From NCBI RefSeq assembly GCF_011927695.1, contig NZ_JAATJE010000001.1, positions 1,240,001 to 1,304,000 on the forward strand: 64,000 nucleotides of DNA. Reading direction: 5' to 3'. The stretch's first letter is position 1. Each line of letters begins with the position of its first letter. This document shows, piece after piece, positions 33,848-43,879 of this stretch. A program made the translations under genes and the position numbers. The notes below the pieces were generated by a model. The model saw only the letters and a list, made by a program, of their open reading frames with translations. It was not told where the DNA came from and searched no databases. This DNA comes from Sphingomonas jejuensis. GTDB lineage: Bacteria; Pseudomonadota; Alphaproteobacteria; Sphingomonadales; Sphingomonadaceae.

Positions 33848-36021
33848 CGCAGCAGGCCTGCTTTCCGGTCCTCGGGCACGGCTCGGCTTCGACCTGCTGA
33901 GGCCGCAGCTGCGCGGACTGCCTCGATCCAGGGATGCTCGCCGGCAGGATCAATCACGGTTGTCACGCGTGGCGGATCGAGACTGATGGCAAGGCCGCCG
34001 CTCTGCCTTAAGCCAGGTCGATCGAGCTTCAGCCACCGCGGGCGGCACTGCGGCGGCAACCTGCGATCGCTGATCACCACATCCGCCGTGCCGCAGGCGC
34101 GGACCAGCTCTCCCCAGGGCAGCATGGTGCCGCTGCGGGTCGCCAGGATGCGCCAGGTGCGCCCGCCGCGCTGGAGGAGCGTCCAGCAGCTGTCCTCGCT
34201 GCACCGCGCCCCGCTGGCTTCGGCAATCTCGCCGAGCGCCCCGTCCTCGCCCGCCGCCCCGCCGAGCATGTCACGCACATAATCGCCCGCCCGCCCCCGC
34301 AGCAGCACCGCCTCGCCGTCATCCATCCGCACGAGCAGGTGCCGACCGTCCCCGGTCACGAGCAGGTCGGGCGGCGGCGTCATCACGCCCGCCAGCATGC
34401 CGGCTGCCAGCGGCAGGAGCCCCAGCCAGCGCACGCGCGTCTGCCACAGCAGCATCCACAAGCCGCCCGCGATCGAGAGGGCCAAGGCGGATGTCGGCAT
34501 CGTCGGCAGCGCCGCGACCGATCCCGGCGCCGACGCCACCGCATGGGCGATCCACAGCAGAAGGTTCAGCGCCAGCCCCGCCAGCCACCAAAATGGCGCG
34601 CCCAGACCGGCCGCATCCAGAACCAGCGCGGCCGCCTCCAGCGGCATGACCACGAAGGTGGTCAGCGGGATCGCCACGATGTTGGCCAGCGCGCCGTACA
34701 GCCCGGCCTTGTGGAAGTGGTAGATCGCGATCGGCATCAGGACCAGTTCGACCGCAAGACCCGTCAACAGCAGCGACAGGCCGGTTCGCGCCAGCCGCGC
34801 CGGCCAACGCTCGTCGCGCGCCGACAGAAGCGACCGCACACGGGGATGGCTGTGCAGCGCCACGATCGCGGTCACCGCCGCGAAGCTCAGCTGAAAGCTC
34901 GCGCCGACCAGCGCTTCCGGCCAGATCAGCAGGATGAAGGCCGCTCCCGCCGCGACCAGACGCAGGGTCATCGCGTCCCGGCCCATGGCCAGCCCGGCAA
35001 GCACCAGCAGCGCCGCGATGCACGATCGGATCGTCGGCACCTCGCCGCCGGCAAGCAGCGTGTAACCGATCCCCGTCAGCGCCCCCGCCCCGGCCGCGAT
35101 CAGCAGCAGCGGCCAGCGCAGCGCCAGCGTCGGCGACAGCGCCAGCAACCTCAGCACGATCAGCATGGCGGCGCCCACGGCCGCCGTCACGTGCAGGCCG
35201 CTGATGGACAGCAGATGGGCAAGGCCGGACCGCCGCATCGCCTCGGCATCCTCGTCGGCGATCGCGCCCTGGTCGCCGGTCACCAGCGCGGAGCCGACGG
35301 CGCCGGCCGGCCCCTCCAGCCGTCCCCTGACATGGGCATTCAGCCGCTGCCGGATGCCGTCGCGACTCTCCGGGTCGCCGGACAGGCGCACGACCGGCGG
35401 CAGCGCCCGGCCGGTGGCGCCCAAGCCGTCGAACCAGGCGCGGCGCGCGAAATCATAGCCGCCGGGGACCGGCGCCGCTGCCGGCGGCATCATCCAGGCG
35501 CGGATGCGGATCCGGTCCCCCGCGCTCACCCGCCCCGGCATGTCCTTGTCCGCAACCGTCACGCGCACTGCGGGCGGAAGGCCGGCGCCGGCATCGGGCC
35601 GCACGACCAGCCGCGCGCTGTCGCGCGCCGGCAGCGGCTGCACCCGCGCAACGGTCGCGTCGAAACGGTGAAGGCCGGCGCGTTCAAGCACCGGCGCGGC
35701 GATCCATGTCGCCCGACCCCAGATCAGCGCCAGGCCCAGCGCCGCCAGCATCCCGAACCAGATCAGCGCGCGTCCCGATCGGCGCCCGGTGCCGATCGCC
35801 ACGCCGGCGGCGGCCAGCCCCAGGAACAGCAGCGCGGCCGCGATCCATTCACCGCGCCCCGGCAGCCAGAACCAGGCGCCGATGCCCGTGCCGATCGCAA
35901 CGGGGATCCACAACGGCACGGCATCGCGCTCGCGTTCCAGCCAGCGCTCGACGGCATCGACCGGCATGCGCCAGCCGGGCCGCTGTCTCGTCACCAGCGT
36001 TTGAAGCGCTCCGGAAGCCAT
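33841..36021 (-). CDS. comEC: ComEC/Rec2-family DNA-uptake channel protein, without a recognisable nuclease motif
   Basis: A 726-residue polytopic membrane protein. It has N-terminal membrane helices and an OB-like DUF4131 region ([21 protein letters not shown]), then the competence domain (about 235-510) with [37 protein letters not shown] and [15 protein letters not shown]. ComEC carries single-stranded DNA across the inner membrane. The last 170 residues occupy the place of the usual metallo-beta-lactamase domain, but I find no HxHxDH zinc motif; instead there is [14 protein letters not shown] and AGDYVRDML, a form I associate with alphaproteobacteria. It is convergent with lexA and divergent from gltX. 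Confidence 0.9.
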   Translation of the reverse strand: MASGALQTLVTRQRPGWRMPVDAVERWLERERDAVPLWIPVAIGTGIGAWFWLPGRGEWIAAALLFLGLAAAGVAIGTGRRSGRALIWFGMLAALGLALIWGRATWIAAPVLERAGLHRFDATVARVQPLPARDSARLVVRPDAGAGLPPAVRVTVADKDMPGRVSAGDRIRIRAWMMPPAAAPVPGGYDFARRAWFDGLGATGRALPPVVRLSGDPESRDGIRQRLNAHVRGRLEGPAGAVGSALVTGDQGAIADEDAEAMRRSGLAHLLSISGLHVTAAVGAAMLIVLRLLALSPTLALRWPLLLIAAGAGALTGIGYTLLAGGEVPTIRSCIAALLVLAGLAMGRDAMTLRLVAAGAAFILLIWPEALVGASFQLSFAAVTAIVALHSHPRVRSLLSARDERWPARLARTGLSLLLTGLAVELVLMPIAIYHFHKAGLYGALANIVAIPLTTFVVMPLEAAALVLDAAGLGAPFWWLAGLALNLLLWIAHAVASAPGSVAALPTMPTSALALSIAGGLWMLLWQTRVRWLGLLPLAAGMLAGVMTPPPDLLVTGDGRHLLVRMDDGEAVLLRGRAGDYVRDMLGGAAGEDGALGEIAEASGARCSEDSCWTLLQRGGRTWRILATRSGTMLPWGELVRACGTADVVISDRRLPPQCRPRWLKLDRPGLRQSGGLAISLDPPRVTTVIDPAGEHPWIEAVRAAAASAGRSRAVPEDRKAGLLRQ

Positions 36022-36098
36022 GCTAACGGCGGCCGCATCCTGTCCCGGTCGACGCCCCCGCGCCGTCGATCCCGTCTAGAGCCTGGGAGCATCCGCGC

Positions 36099-37553
36099 GT
36101 GAGCGCAAGCACTGATCCGCGCCCGTCCAACCGTCCCGTCGTCACCCGGTTCGCGCCGTCGCCGACCGGCTTTCTCCACATCGGCGGCGCCCGCACGGCG
36201 TTGTTCAACTGGCTCTACGCCCGTCACCATGGCGGTGAGTTCAAGCTCAGGATCGAGGATACCGATCGCGCACGTTCGACCGATGCGGCGATCGCCGCGA
36301 TCCTCGATGGCATGCGCTGGCTGCAGCTCAACTGGGACGGCGACACCGTGTTCCAGTCCGAACGCGCCGCCCGCCATGTCGAGGTCGCAGAGGCGATGAT
36401 CGCGTCGGGCCACGCCTATCGCTGCTATGCGACGCCGGAGGAGCTGGCCGAGCTGCGCGAGCGGCAGAAGCTTGAAAAGCTACCGCTCCGCTACGACGGC
36501 CGCTGGCGCGATCGTGCGCCGGAGGATGTCCCCGTCGGCGCGCCCTTCAGCGTCCGCCTGCGCGCCGAACAGGAAGGCGAGACGACCATCAACGATCTCG
36601 TCCAGGGCCCGGTCACCGTCCGCAATGCGGAACTGGACGACATGGTGCTGCTGCGCTCGGACGGCACGCCCACCTACATGCTGGCCGTGGTGGTCGACGA
36701 TCAGGACATGGGCGTCACCCACGTCATTCGCGGCGACGACCATCTCAACAACGCCTTTCGCCAGCTCGGCATCATCCGCGCCATGGGCTGGCCGGAACCG
36801 ATCTACGCCCATGTTCCCCTCATCCACGGGTCGGACGGCGCGAAGCTGTCGAAGCGGCACGGTGCGCTCGGCGTCGACGCCTACCGCGACGAGATGGGCA
36901 TCCTTCCCGAAGCGCTCGGCAACTACCTCCTCCGCCTCGGCTGGGGGCACGGTGACGAGGAATTCATCACCCGCGACCGTGCGGTTGAGCTGTTCGACGT
37001 GGAAGCGGTCGGCCGCTCGCCCAGCCGCTTCGACCTGAAGAAGCTCGAAAACCTGAACGGCCATTATCTGCGCGAGGCGGACGATGCCCGGCTGGAGGCG
37101 CTGGTCGGCCCGCGCGTCGCCGCGCGCATCGGTCGCGCGCTGGACCCGGCCGAGCAGGCACTGCTCCGCCGCGCCATGCCGGAACTGAAGCCGCGCGCCC
37201 GCAATCTGGACGAGATCGCCGACGGCGCGCTGTTCCTGTTCGCCACGCGGCCGCTGTCGGTCGATGACAAGGCCGCCGCCTTGCTCGACGACAAGGGGCG
37301 CCTGCTTCTCGGGCGGATCGCCGATGCGCTGCGGGCCGAACCGACCTGGACGGCGGAAACCCTCGATCCCATCATCCGCGGCATCGCGGAGGCGGAGGGC
37401 ATCGGCCTCGGCAAGGTCGCGCAGCCCCTGCGCGCCGCGCTGACCGGCCGGACGACCTCGCCCGGCATCTTCGACGTTCTTCTCCTGCTCGGCCGTGACG
37501 AGGCGTTGGCACGCATCGACGACCGGGCCGTTCCCCCTTCCGACCGCGCTTAA
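36099..37553 (+). CDS. gltX: Glutamate--tRNA ligase
   Basis: A 484-residue class I aminoacyl-tRNA synthetase. The HIGH motif is [13 protein letters not shown] and the KMSKS motif is [10 protein letters not shown]; the Glu-binding region reads [11 protein letters not shown], and RGDDHLNN and AHVPLIHG follow. The C-terminal anticodon-binding part (about 330-484) is complete. Alphaproteobacteria often have two GltX copies, one of which charges tRNA-Gln for amidation; this single copy cannot be assigned to either role. It is followed 14 bases later by gltA. Confidence 0.96.
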   Translation: MSASTDPRPSNRPVVTRFAPSPTGFLHIGGARTALFNWLYARHHGGEFKLRIEDTDRARSTDAAIAAILDGMRWLQLNWDGDTVFQSERAARHVEVAEAMIASGHAYRCYATPEELAELRERQKLEKLPLRYDGRWRDRAPEDVPVGAPFSVRLRAEQEGETTINDLVQGPVTVRNAELDDMVLLRSDGTPTYMLAVVVDDQDMGVTHVIRGDDHLNNAFRQLGIIRAMGWPEPIYAHVPLIHGSDGAKLSKRHGALGVDAYRDEMGILPEALGNYLLRLGWGHGDEEFITRDRAVELFDVEAVGRSPSRFDLKKLENLNGHYLREADDARLEALVGPRVAARIGRALDPAEQALLRRAMPELKPRARNLDEIADGALFLFATRPLSVDDKAAALLDDKGRLLLGRIADALRAEPTWTAETLDPIIRGIAEAEGIGLGKVAQPLRAALTGRTTSPGIFDVLLLLGRDEALARIDDRAVPPSDRA

Positions 37554-37567
37554 GACAGGAGCTATAG

Positions 37568-38854
37568 ATGGCCGACAGCAACGCAACGCTGACTCTGGAT
37601 GGCGGCGATCAGCAGTTCCCGGTCCATTCGGGGAGCGTCGGTCCCGACGTGATCGACATCCGCAGCCTGTATGCGAAGACGGGTGCCTTCACCTACGATC
37701 CCGGCTTCACCTCGACGGCCAGCTGCGAATCGAAGCTCACCTATATCGACGGCGACCAGGGCGTCCTGCTGCACCGCGGCTACCCCATCGATCAGCTCGC
37801 GGAGCAGTCGAGCTTCATGGAGGTCGCCTACCTGCTCCTGAACAAGGAGCTGCCGGACAGCGCGACGCTGGACAAGTTCACCCACACCATCACCCGCCAC
37901 ACCATGCTGCACGAACAGCTGCTACAGTTCTACCGCGGCTTCCGGCGCGACGCGCATCCGATGGCGATCATGTGCGGCGTCGTCGGCGCGCTCAGCGCCT
38001 TCTACCATGACTCGACCGACATCGCCGATCCGCACCAGCGCATGGTCGCCAGCCACCGCCTCATCGCCAAGATGCCGACGATCGCCGCCAACGCGTACAA
38101 ATATTCGGTCGGTCAGCCGTTCGTCTATCCGGACAACTCGCTCAGCTACGCCGGCAACTTCCTGAAGATGACCTTTGGCGTCCCGGCCGAGGACTATGAG
38201 GTCGACCCCGTCGTCGAAAGCGCGATGGACAAGATCTTCATCCTCCACGCCGACCACGAGCAGAATGCGTCCACCTCGACCGTGCGTCTCGCCGGCTCCT
38301 CGGGCGCCAATCCGTTCGCCTGCATCGCGGCCGGCATTGCCTGCCTGTGGGGCCCGGCGCATGGCGGCGCGAACGAGGCCGCGCTCAACATGCTGCGCGA
38401 GATCGGCACGCCCGATCGCATCCCGGAATATATCGCCCGCGCAAAGGACAAGAACGATCCGTTCCGCCTGATGGGCTTTGGGCACCGCGTGTACAAGAAC
38501 TTCGATCCGCGCGCGAAAGTCCTCAGCAAGGCTGCGACCGATGTCCTCGACAAGCTCGGCATCAGCGATCCGGTGCTCGACACCGCGCGCGAGCTTGAGC
38601 AGATCGCGCTCAAGGACGATTACTTCGTCGAAAAGAAGCTCTACCCGAACGTGGACTTCTATTCGGGTGTGATCCTGTCGGCCATCGGGTTCCCGACGTC
38701 GATGTTCACCGCGCTGTTCGCCCTTGCCCGCACGGTCGGCTGGGTCGCGCAGTGGAACGAGATGATAACCGATCCCGACCAGAAGATCGGCCGTCCGCGC
38801 CAGCTCTACACCGGGCCGACGCAGCGCGACTACATCCCGCTCGATCGCCGCTGA
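37568..38854 (+). CDS. gltA: Citrate synthase (type II, hexameric)
   Basis: A 428-residue citrate synthase, the entry step of the TCA cycle. The N-terminal beta-domain is that of Gram-negative type II enzymes ([34 protein letters not shown]). Catalytic residues lie in [23 protein letters not shown] (first His), [31 protein letters not shown] (second His) and [26 protein letters not shown]. Shine-Dalgarno aggagc lies 6 bases before the ATG. It is co-transcribed with gltX, a frequent pairing in alphaproteobacteria. A GC-rich hairpin follows 9 bases after the stop. Confidence 0.97.
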   Translation: MADSNATLTLDGGDQQFPVHSGSVGPDVIDIRSLYAKTGAFTYDPGFTSTASCESKLTYIDGDQGVLLHRGYPIDQLAEQSSFMEVAYLLLNKELPDSATLDKFTHTITRHTMLHEQLLQFYRGFRRDAHPMAIMCGVVGALSAFYHDSTDIADPHQRMVASHRLIAKMPTIAANAYKYSVGQPFVYPDNSLSYAGNFLKMTFGVPAEDYEVDPVVESAMDKIFILHADHEQNASTSTVRLAGSSGANPFACIAAGIACLWGPAHGGANEAALNMLREIGTPDRIPEYIARAKDKNDPFRLMGFGHRVYKNFDPRAKVLSKAATDVLDKLGISDPVLDTARELEQIALKDDYFVEKKLYPNVDFYSGVILSAIGFPTSMFTALFALARTVGWVAQWNEMITDPDQKIGRPRQLYTGPTQRDYIPLDRR

Positions 38855-38862
38855 ACCCGTGC

Positions 38863-38888
38863 CGGTCCCTCCCGCGACGGAGGGGCCG
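38863..38888 (+). terminator. GC-rich hairpin after gltA, possible terminator
   Basis: A 10-bp stem (38863-38872 with 38879-38888, one G-T pair) and a six-base loop, 9 bases beyond the gltA stop. There is no T-run after it, so it may be a 3'-end stabiliser rather than an intrinsic terminator. Confidence 0.35.
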
Positions 38889-38991
38889 CGGGCGATCCGC
38901 CGACGTCACGTCCTTGACTTATCCCCTGTATGACAGCAGGGGCCGAACGTCAGGGCGTGCCGTCGCGCGCCCGTTCCAATCGGTTCCTTGC

Positions 38992-40401
38992 ATGAGCTTT
39001 GCCGACCTCGGCCTGTCTGATGAATTGCTGCGCGCAGTCGGCGAGTCCGGCTACAGCGACCCGACGCCCATCCAGCGCGGCGCGATCCCGCCCGTGCTCA
39101 TGGGCCGGGACCTGATCGGCATCGCGCAGACCGGAACCGGCAAGACGGCGTCGTTCGTGCTGCCGATGATCGACGTGCTGGCCCAGGGCCGCAGCCGCGC
39201 GCGCATGCCGCGCAGCCTGATTCTGGAGCCGACGCGAGAGCTCGCCGCCCAGGTCGCCGAGAATTTCGAGAAGTACGGCAAGTATCACAAGCTTTCGATG
39301 GCGCTGCTGATCGGCGGCGTGTCGATGGGCGATCAGGTAAAGGCGCTCGAAAAGGGCGTGGACGTGCTGATCGCGACGCCGGGCCGCCTGATGGACCTGT
39401 TCGGCCGCGGCAATATCCTGCTCACCGGCTGCAACCTGCTGGTGATCGACGAAGCCGATCGCATGCTCGACATGGGGTTCATCCCCGATATCGAGGAGAT
39501 CTGCACCAAGCTGCCGAAATCGCGGCAGACGCTGCTGTTCTCCGCGACGATGCCGCCGCCGATCAAGAAGCTGGCGGACCGCTTCCTCTCCAACCCGAAG
39601 TCGATCGAGGTCGCCCGTCCGGCGACCACCAACGCGCTGATCGAACAGGCGCTGGTGCCGGTCGCGTCGCGGCAGAAGGCGGCGACCCTCACCCGCCTCC
39701 TGAAGGCGGAGGACGTCACCACCGCGATCATCTTCTCCAACCGCAAGACCACGGTGCGCGACCTCGCCCAGAGCCTGAAGCGCGCCGGCTTCGCCACTGG
39801 CCAGATCCAGGGCGACATGGAGCAGGCCGATCGCATCCGAGAGCTCGATCGCTTCAAGTCGGGCGAGATCAACATCCTCGTCGCCTCCGACGTTGCGGCG
39901 CGCGGACTGGACATCAAGGGCGTCAGCCACGTCTTCAACTATGACGTGCCGTGGCATCCGGACGATTATGTCCATCGCATCGGCCGCACCGGCCGCGCGG
40001 GGGCAAAGGGCAAGGCCTTCACCCTCGCCACGCCCGACGATGCCGAGGCGGTCGCCAATATCGAGAAGCTGACCGGCGGCCCGATCCCGCGGCTTGCCGG
40101 CGACGACGATGCCGCTCCGCCCAGCGTGGACGAGACGGCTGACGCCCCCGCTCCCGCGCGGGAGGCGCGCTCGCGCACCCGCACGCGCACGCGCGGTGGC
40201 CGCGGACGCCGTGAGGAAGCGCCCGAGAAGGTCGAGGCGGCCGAGGCCGCTCCGCCCGCACCGAAGCGCGCCGATCCGCCTGCGGCCGCTCAGCGACCGG
40301 CACCGCGGCGCGATGATCGGCGGCGGGGCGCGCCCGAGCCGGCCGATGACGGCTGGAACGGCCCGATCCCGAGCTTCCTGGATGTCGGCCTCACCCGATA
40401 G
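38992..40401 (+). CDS. DEAD-box RNA helicase (RhlE-like)
   Basis: A 469-residue ATP-dependent RNA helicase. Motifs in order: Q-motif (GYSDPTPIQRGAIP), I (AQTGTGKT), Ia (PTRELAAQ), Ib (TPGRL), II (DEAD in VIDEADRMLDMG), III (SAT), IV (IIFSNRK), V (VASDVAARGLDI) and VI (HRIGRTGRAG). The last 100 residues are a disordered tail rich in Arg, Pro, Ala and Glu, typical of RhlE-type helicases in ribosome assembly or mRNA decay. The start is ATG at 38992; longer in-frame readings cover non-coding leader. The 137-base leader contains no recognised regulatory motif. Its end overlaps the DUF1289 gene by 20 bases. Confidence 0.93.
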   Translation: MSFADLGLSDELLRAVGESGYSDPTPIQRGAIPPVLMGRDLIGIAQTGTGKTASFVLPMIDVLAQGRSRARMPRSLILEPTRELAAQVAENFEKYGKYHKLSMALLIGGVSMGDQVKALEKGVDVLIATPGRLMDLFGRGNILLTGCNLLVIDEADRMLDMGFIPDIEEICTKLPKSRQTLLFSATMPPPIKKLADRFLSNPKSIEVARPATTNALIEQALVPVASRQKAATLTRLLKAEDVTTAIIFSNRKTTVRDLAQSLKRAGFATGQIQGDMEQADRIRELDRFKSGEINILVASDVAARGLDIKGVSHVFNYDVPWHPDDYVHRIGRTGRAGAKGKAFTLATPDDAEAVANIEKLTGGPIPRLAGDDDAAPPSVDETADAPAPAREARSRTRTRTRGGRGRREEAPEKVEAAEAAPPAPKRADPPAAAQRPAPRRDDRRRGAPEPADDGWNGPIPSFLDVGLTR

Positions 40402-40594
40402 GCGGCTGCGCACGCCGTGCATCGGGCAATGCGGGCTCGATCGGCGGGGCTATTGCCGGGGCTGTCGGCGGACTGGCGACGAGATCGCCGAATGGCCGCG
40501 TGCCGACGAAGCGCGACGTCGCGAGATCCTCGCCAGGCTCGATCGGCGGGAAAGCCCGCTCGGCCGCCTGATCGCACGCGTGCGCGGCGGCTGA
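40382..40594 (+). CDS. DUF1289-domain small cysteine-rich protein
   Basis: A 70-residue protein starting at an ATG inside the end of the helicase gene (20-base overlap, different frame). The DUF1289 pattern is complete: TPCIGQCGLDRRGYCRGCRRTGDEIAEW, with four cysteines that probably bind a metal. The C-terminal half is a basic helix (RRREILARLDRRES). The function of this family, common in proteobacteria, is not known. The overlap suggests translational coupling to the helicase. Confidence 0.82.
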   Translation: MSASPDRRLRTPCIGQCGLDRRGYCRGCRRTGDEIAEWPRADEARRREILARLDRRESPLGRLIARVRGG

Positions 40595-40623
40595 CGGGGC
40601 TGCCGTCGCCGCTCGGCGCCGGG

Positions 40624-41466
40624 TCAGTCCCCCAGCGCGGCGAAATCCAGGCCGATGTCCGCCGCCGGCGCCGACTGGGTGATGCGCCCGACCGAGACAT
40701 AGGTGACGCCCGTTTCCGCGATCGCCCGGATCGTCTCCAGCCGCACCCCGCCCGACGCTTCCGTCGGCACCCGCCCGCCGACCAGCGCAACCGCCTGTCG
40801 CAAGGTCGCCGGATCCATGTTGTCGAGCAGCAGGTGGGTCGCGCCCGCGCCGATCGCCGGCTCGATCTGATCGACCCGGTCCACCTCCACGATGATCCGC
40901 GCGATGCCGGCCGCCACCGCCGCGCGGGTCGCCTCGGCCACGCCGCCCGCCACGGCCACATGGTTGTCCTTGATCATCGCGGCATCGTCCAACCGCATGC
41001 GGTGGTTGGTGGCCCCGCCCATGCGGGTCGCATATTTCTCCAGCACGCGCAGCCCGGGCGTCGTCTTGCGCGTGTCCAGCAGGGTCGCGCCCGTTCCGGC
41101 GATCGCGTCGACATAGGCGCGGGTCAGCGTCGCGATCCCCGACAGATGCTGCACGATGTTCAGCGCCGATCGCTCGGCGGTCAGCATCGCACGCGCCTTG
41201 CCGGACATCCGCATCAGGTCGCGGCCTGCCGCAACGGCGGCGCCCTCCTCCACCAGCCGTTCGATCGCGACATCCGGGTCCAGTGCGCGGAAGAAGGCCT
41301 CCGCGATCGGCAGCCCCGCGACCACGATCGGATCGCGGCTGTCCATGATCCCGGCAAAGCGCGCATCGGCAGGAATGACGGCAGCCGATGTGATGTCGCC
41401 GCCCTCGCCCATGTCCTCGGCAAGCGTCGCCGCCACGAACGCCGCCACGTCAAATCCGTCGATCAT
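40624..41466 (-). CDS. nadC: Nicotinate-nucleotide pyrophosphorylase (carboxylating)
   Basis: A 280-residue quinolinate phosphoribosyltransferase, making nicotinate mononucleotide from quinolinate and PRPP. Motifs: EDMGEGGDITSAAVIP, ERSALNIVQHLSGIAT, LDTRKTTPGLRVLEKYA, GGATNHRMRLDDAAMIKDNH, VEVDRVDQ, LLDNMDPATL and ASGGVRLETIRAIAETGVTYVSVG. It is the last gene of a minus-strand operon and overlaps the DUF2254 gene stop by ATGA. NadA, the preceding enzyme, is encoded upstream in the same direction; NadB is not in the window. Confidence 0.96.
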   Translation of the reverse strand: MIDGFDVAAFVAATLAEDMGEGGDITSAAVIPADARFAGIMDSRDPIVVAGLPIAEAFFRALDPDVAIERLVEEGAAVAAGRDLMRMSGKARAMLTAERSALNIVQHLSGIATLTRAYVDAIAGTGATLLDTRKTTPGLRVLEKYATRMGGATNHRMRLDDAAMIKDNHVAVAGGVAEATRAAVAAGIARIIVEVDRVDQIEPAIGAGATHLLLDNMDPATLRQAVALVGGRVPTEASGGVRLETIRAIAETGVTYVSVGRITQSAPAADIGLDFAALGD

Positions 41467-42758
41467 GCCGCCTTCAGCCTTTCCCTGGCGCCGTCCGCGC
41501 GCGCCTCCACCTCCGCCAGCGCTGGGCCCTTCAGCAGCGCGCCGGCCTGCTCGCGCAGCAGGCCGATCTCGCGGATCAGCATCGCACGCCGCTCCGCCGA
41601 CGTGCAGCTCGCGCCCGCCGCCGCAGCCGTGTCCACAAAGGTCAGCGCGGCCAGCCCGTTGCTCGCGACAAAGGCGCGGATCGAACCGAACCCACGCGCG
41701 ACGAAATGTTCGAACGCATCGGGAATCGCATGCACCCGCCTGCGACCATAGCGGTGCCCGTCCCCGTCGTTGCACAGGTCGCGCTCGCCCAGGGACGTCG
41801 TCGCCGCGCCAAGCCAGTGGAGGCAGGTGATGGCCGTGAAGGGATCGTTGATCCCCGGCGACAGTGCGCGGGTACCGATCTCCACCAGTTCGTCGATCAG
41901 ATATTCCAGGTCCTGCTCGGCGGTGCGGCTGTCGCCGACCGCGAACGCGCCCTGCAACTCGTCGACCGGCACCGCGTCACCCCCAGCGACATGCAACAGC
42001 GTGATCCCGGAATGCACGAAGTCGCCGGTGCGGACGTTCAACCAGATGTCGCCCTCCGCCTTCTCGGCGACATCCTCAAGCGTGTCGTGATCGATGATCT
42101 GGATGTACCCGGTGCGCGACGCCCGCACCGCCACCCCGCCTGTGCGTTCGGCGCGGCTCGGCTCCGGCCCGGCGCGCACGTCGGGATAGCGCTTCTTGAT
42201 GTCGCTCAGCAGGCGGTGCCCGATGCGCGCCATCACGCCGTTGATGCGGATGCTGTCGGGCACGTGATGGAGGAAGAACACCAGCACCCCCACCGACATG
42301 AGCGCGAGCACCAGGGCGATCAGCACCGACAGTTCGGGCACGAAGCCGGCGCCGTCGTCGGTCGCCGGCACGCGCACCGTGCGCAGCACCATCAGGCAAT
42401 AGACGAAGGTGGCGATGAACACGCCCAGCGACAGCTGGTTGCCGCGATCCTCCAGGAAGTTGGTGAGGAGCCGGGGGCCATAGCTGCCCGACGCGTAGAC
42501 GACGGCCGCGATCGTGATCGAGAAGACCGTGCCCGCCACTCCGATCATGGAGCTCGACAGCGACGACAGCAGCTCGCGCGCACCGTCGGGACGCGAGATG
42601 TCGAGCCAGCTGAGTTCGCTCAGCCAGCGGCTGCCAAACTGAATGTCGATCGACACGCTGACGATCGCCAGCACGATGGCCCCGACCGTCATCAGCGCGG
42701 GGATGAACCAGTAGCTGGCGTGAAGCCTGACTGCGATCTGGCGAAGGCGCGCCCTCAT
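41463..42758 (-). CDS. DUF2254 membrane protein
   Basis: A 431-residue polytopic membrane protein. Transmembrane segments are visible at about 15-37 (YWFIPALMTVGAIVLAIVSV), 70-92, 108-128 (LSLGVFIATFVYCLMVLRTV) and 140-165 (LSVLIALVLALMSVGVLVFFLHH). The C-terminal 250 residues are cytoplasmic and contain SPGINDPFTAITCLHWLGAA, the family signature. DUF2254 function is unknown. Its place between nadA and nadC, with an ATGA overlap to nadC, is odd for NAD synthesis and is probably a matter of shared transcription. Confidence 0.85.
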   Translation of the reverse strand: MRARLRQIAVRLHASYWFIPALMTVGAIVLAIVSVSIDIQFGSRWLSELSWLDISRPDGARELLSSLSSSMIGVAGTVFSITIAAVVYASGSYGPRLLTNFLEDRGNQLSLGVFIATFVYCLMVLRTVRVPATDDGAGFVPELSVLIALVLALMSVGVLVFFLHHVPDSIRINGVMARIGHRLLSDIKKRYPDVRAGPEPSRAERTGGVAVRASRTGYIQIIDHDTLEDVAEKAEGDIWLNVRTGDFVHSGITLLHVAGGDAVPVDELQGAFAVGDSRTAEQDLEYLIDELVEIGTRALSPGINDPFTAITCLHWLGAATTSLGERDLCNDGDGHRYGRRRVHAIPDAFEHFVARGFGSIRAFVASNGLAALTFVDTAAAAGASCTSAERRAMLIREIGLLREQAGALLKGPALAEVEARADGARERLKAA

Positions 42759-42773
42759 GCGCGCCGGCCGCCT

Positions 42774-43781
42774 TTACTCACCCACGACCTTCAGCGGACC
42801 GAGGTCGCCTTGACCCACCGTGCCCGACGCCATCTCCATCATGCGATCGAGCGACCGCTTCGCGCGCAGCCGCAGCCCTTCCTCGATCTCGACCTGCGGC
42901 GTCATGTCGCGCAACGCCAGGTAGAGCTTTTCCAGCGTGTTCAGCGCCATGTACGGGCAGATGTTGCAGTTGCAGTTGCCGTCGGCACCCGGCGCACCGA
43001 TGAAGGTCTTCTGCGGCACCGCCTTTTCCATCTGGTGGATGATGTGCGGCTCGGTCGCGACGATCACCGTGTCGCTCGGCGTGGTCTTCGCGAACTCCAG
43101 AATCGCGCTGGTCGCGCCCACCATGTCGGCATGATCGAGAACATGGGGCGGACATTCCGGATGCGCCGCCACCGGCGCGCCCGGGTGCAGCGCCTTCAGC
43201 TTCAAAAGCTCGGTTTCCGAGAACGCCTCGTGGACGATGCACACGCCCGGCCACAGCAGCATCTCGCGCCCCAGGCGGCGGGACAGGTATCCGCCCAGAT
43301 GCTTGTCGGGGCCGAAGATGATCGGCTGGTCCTTGGGGATCTGCGACAGGATCTTCTCGGCCGACGACGAGGTGACGATGATGTCGCTCAGCGCCTTCAC
43401 CTCGGTCGAACAGTTGATGTAGGTGAGCGCGATATGGTCCGGATGCTCCGCGCGGAAGGCGGCGAAGCGGTCGGGCGGGCAGCTGTCCTCCAGCGAACAA
43501 CCGGCATCCATGTCCGGCAGGATCACCGTCTTTTCGGGCGACAGGATCTTCGCCGTTTCCGCCATGAAGCGCACGCCGCAAAAGGCGATCACGTCCGCGT
43601 CGGTCGCCTGCGCCTTGCGGCTCAGCTCCAGGCTGTCTCCCACGAAATCGGCCAGGTCCTGGATCTCCGGCCGCTGGTAGTAATGCGCCAGGATGACGGC
43701 GTTGCGCTCCCGCTTCAGCCGGTCGATCTCCGCCAGCAGGTCGACGCCCGCACCCGCGCCCGCGGCAAGCCGTGCATCCAT
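42774..43781 (-). CDS. nadA: Quinolinate synthase
   Basis: A 335-residue 4Fe-4S enzyme condensing iminoaspartate with dihydroxyacetone phosphate to quinolinate. Iron-sulfur cysteines are expected in [25 protein letters not shown] and [49 protein letters not shown] and [11 protein letters not shown] are typical. Three ATGs compete (43790, 43787, 43781); the gagg sequence is best spaced (9 bases) for the one at 43781, so that start is chosen. It is followed by the DUF2254 gene after 15 bases. Confidence 0.96.
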   Translation of the reverse strand: MDARLAAGAGAGVDLLAEIDRLKRERNAVILAHYYQRPEIQDLADFVGDSLELSRKAQATDADVIAFCGVRFMAETAKILSPEKTVILPDMDAGCSLEDSCPPDRFAAFRAEHPDHIALTYINCSTEVKALSDIIVTSSSAEKILSQIPKDQPIIFGPDKHLGGYLSRRLGREMLLWPGVCIVHEAFSETELLKLKALHPGAPVAAHPECPPHVLDHADMVGATSAILEFAKTTPSDTVIVATEPHIIHQMEKAVPQKTFIGAPGADGNCNCNICPYMALNTLEKLYLALRDMTPQVEIEEGLRLRAKRSLDRMMEMASGTVGQGDLGPLKVVGE

Positions 43782-43879
43782 GTCCATCATCCTCGAAAAG
43801 CCCTGCCCGCCAGATGGCCGCGCGACGCCGTGCGATCAAGTGCGGGGACGCTGCCCCGGATCAACGCGGCCGCTCCGGC

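Noticed and set aside
34339-36102. Plus-strand 587-residue frame opposite comEC
   Set aside because: Antisense shadow rich in Gln/Arg/His with no fold-like segments; comEC on the other strand is certain.
38855-38991. Possible cold-shock or riboswitch-type leader before the DEAD-box helicase
   Set aside because: Apart from the gltA hairpin, no conserved riboswitch or cold-shock element is recognisable.
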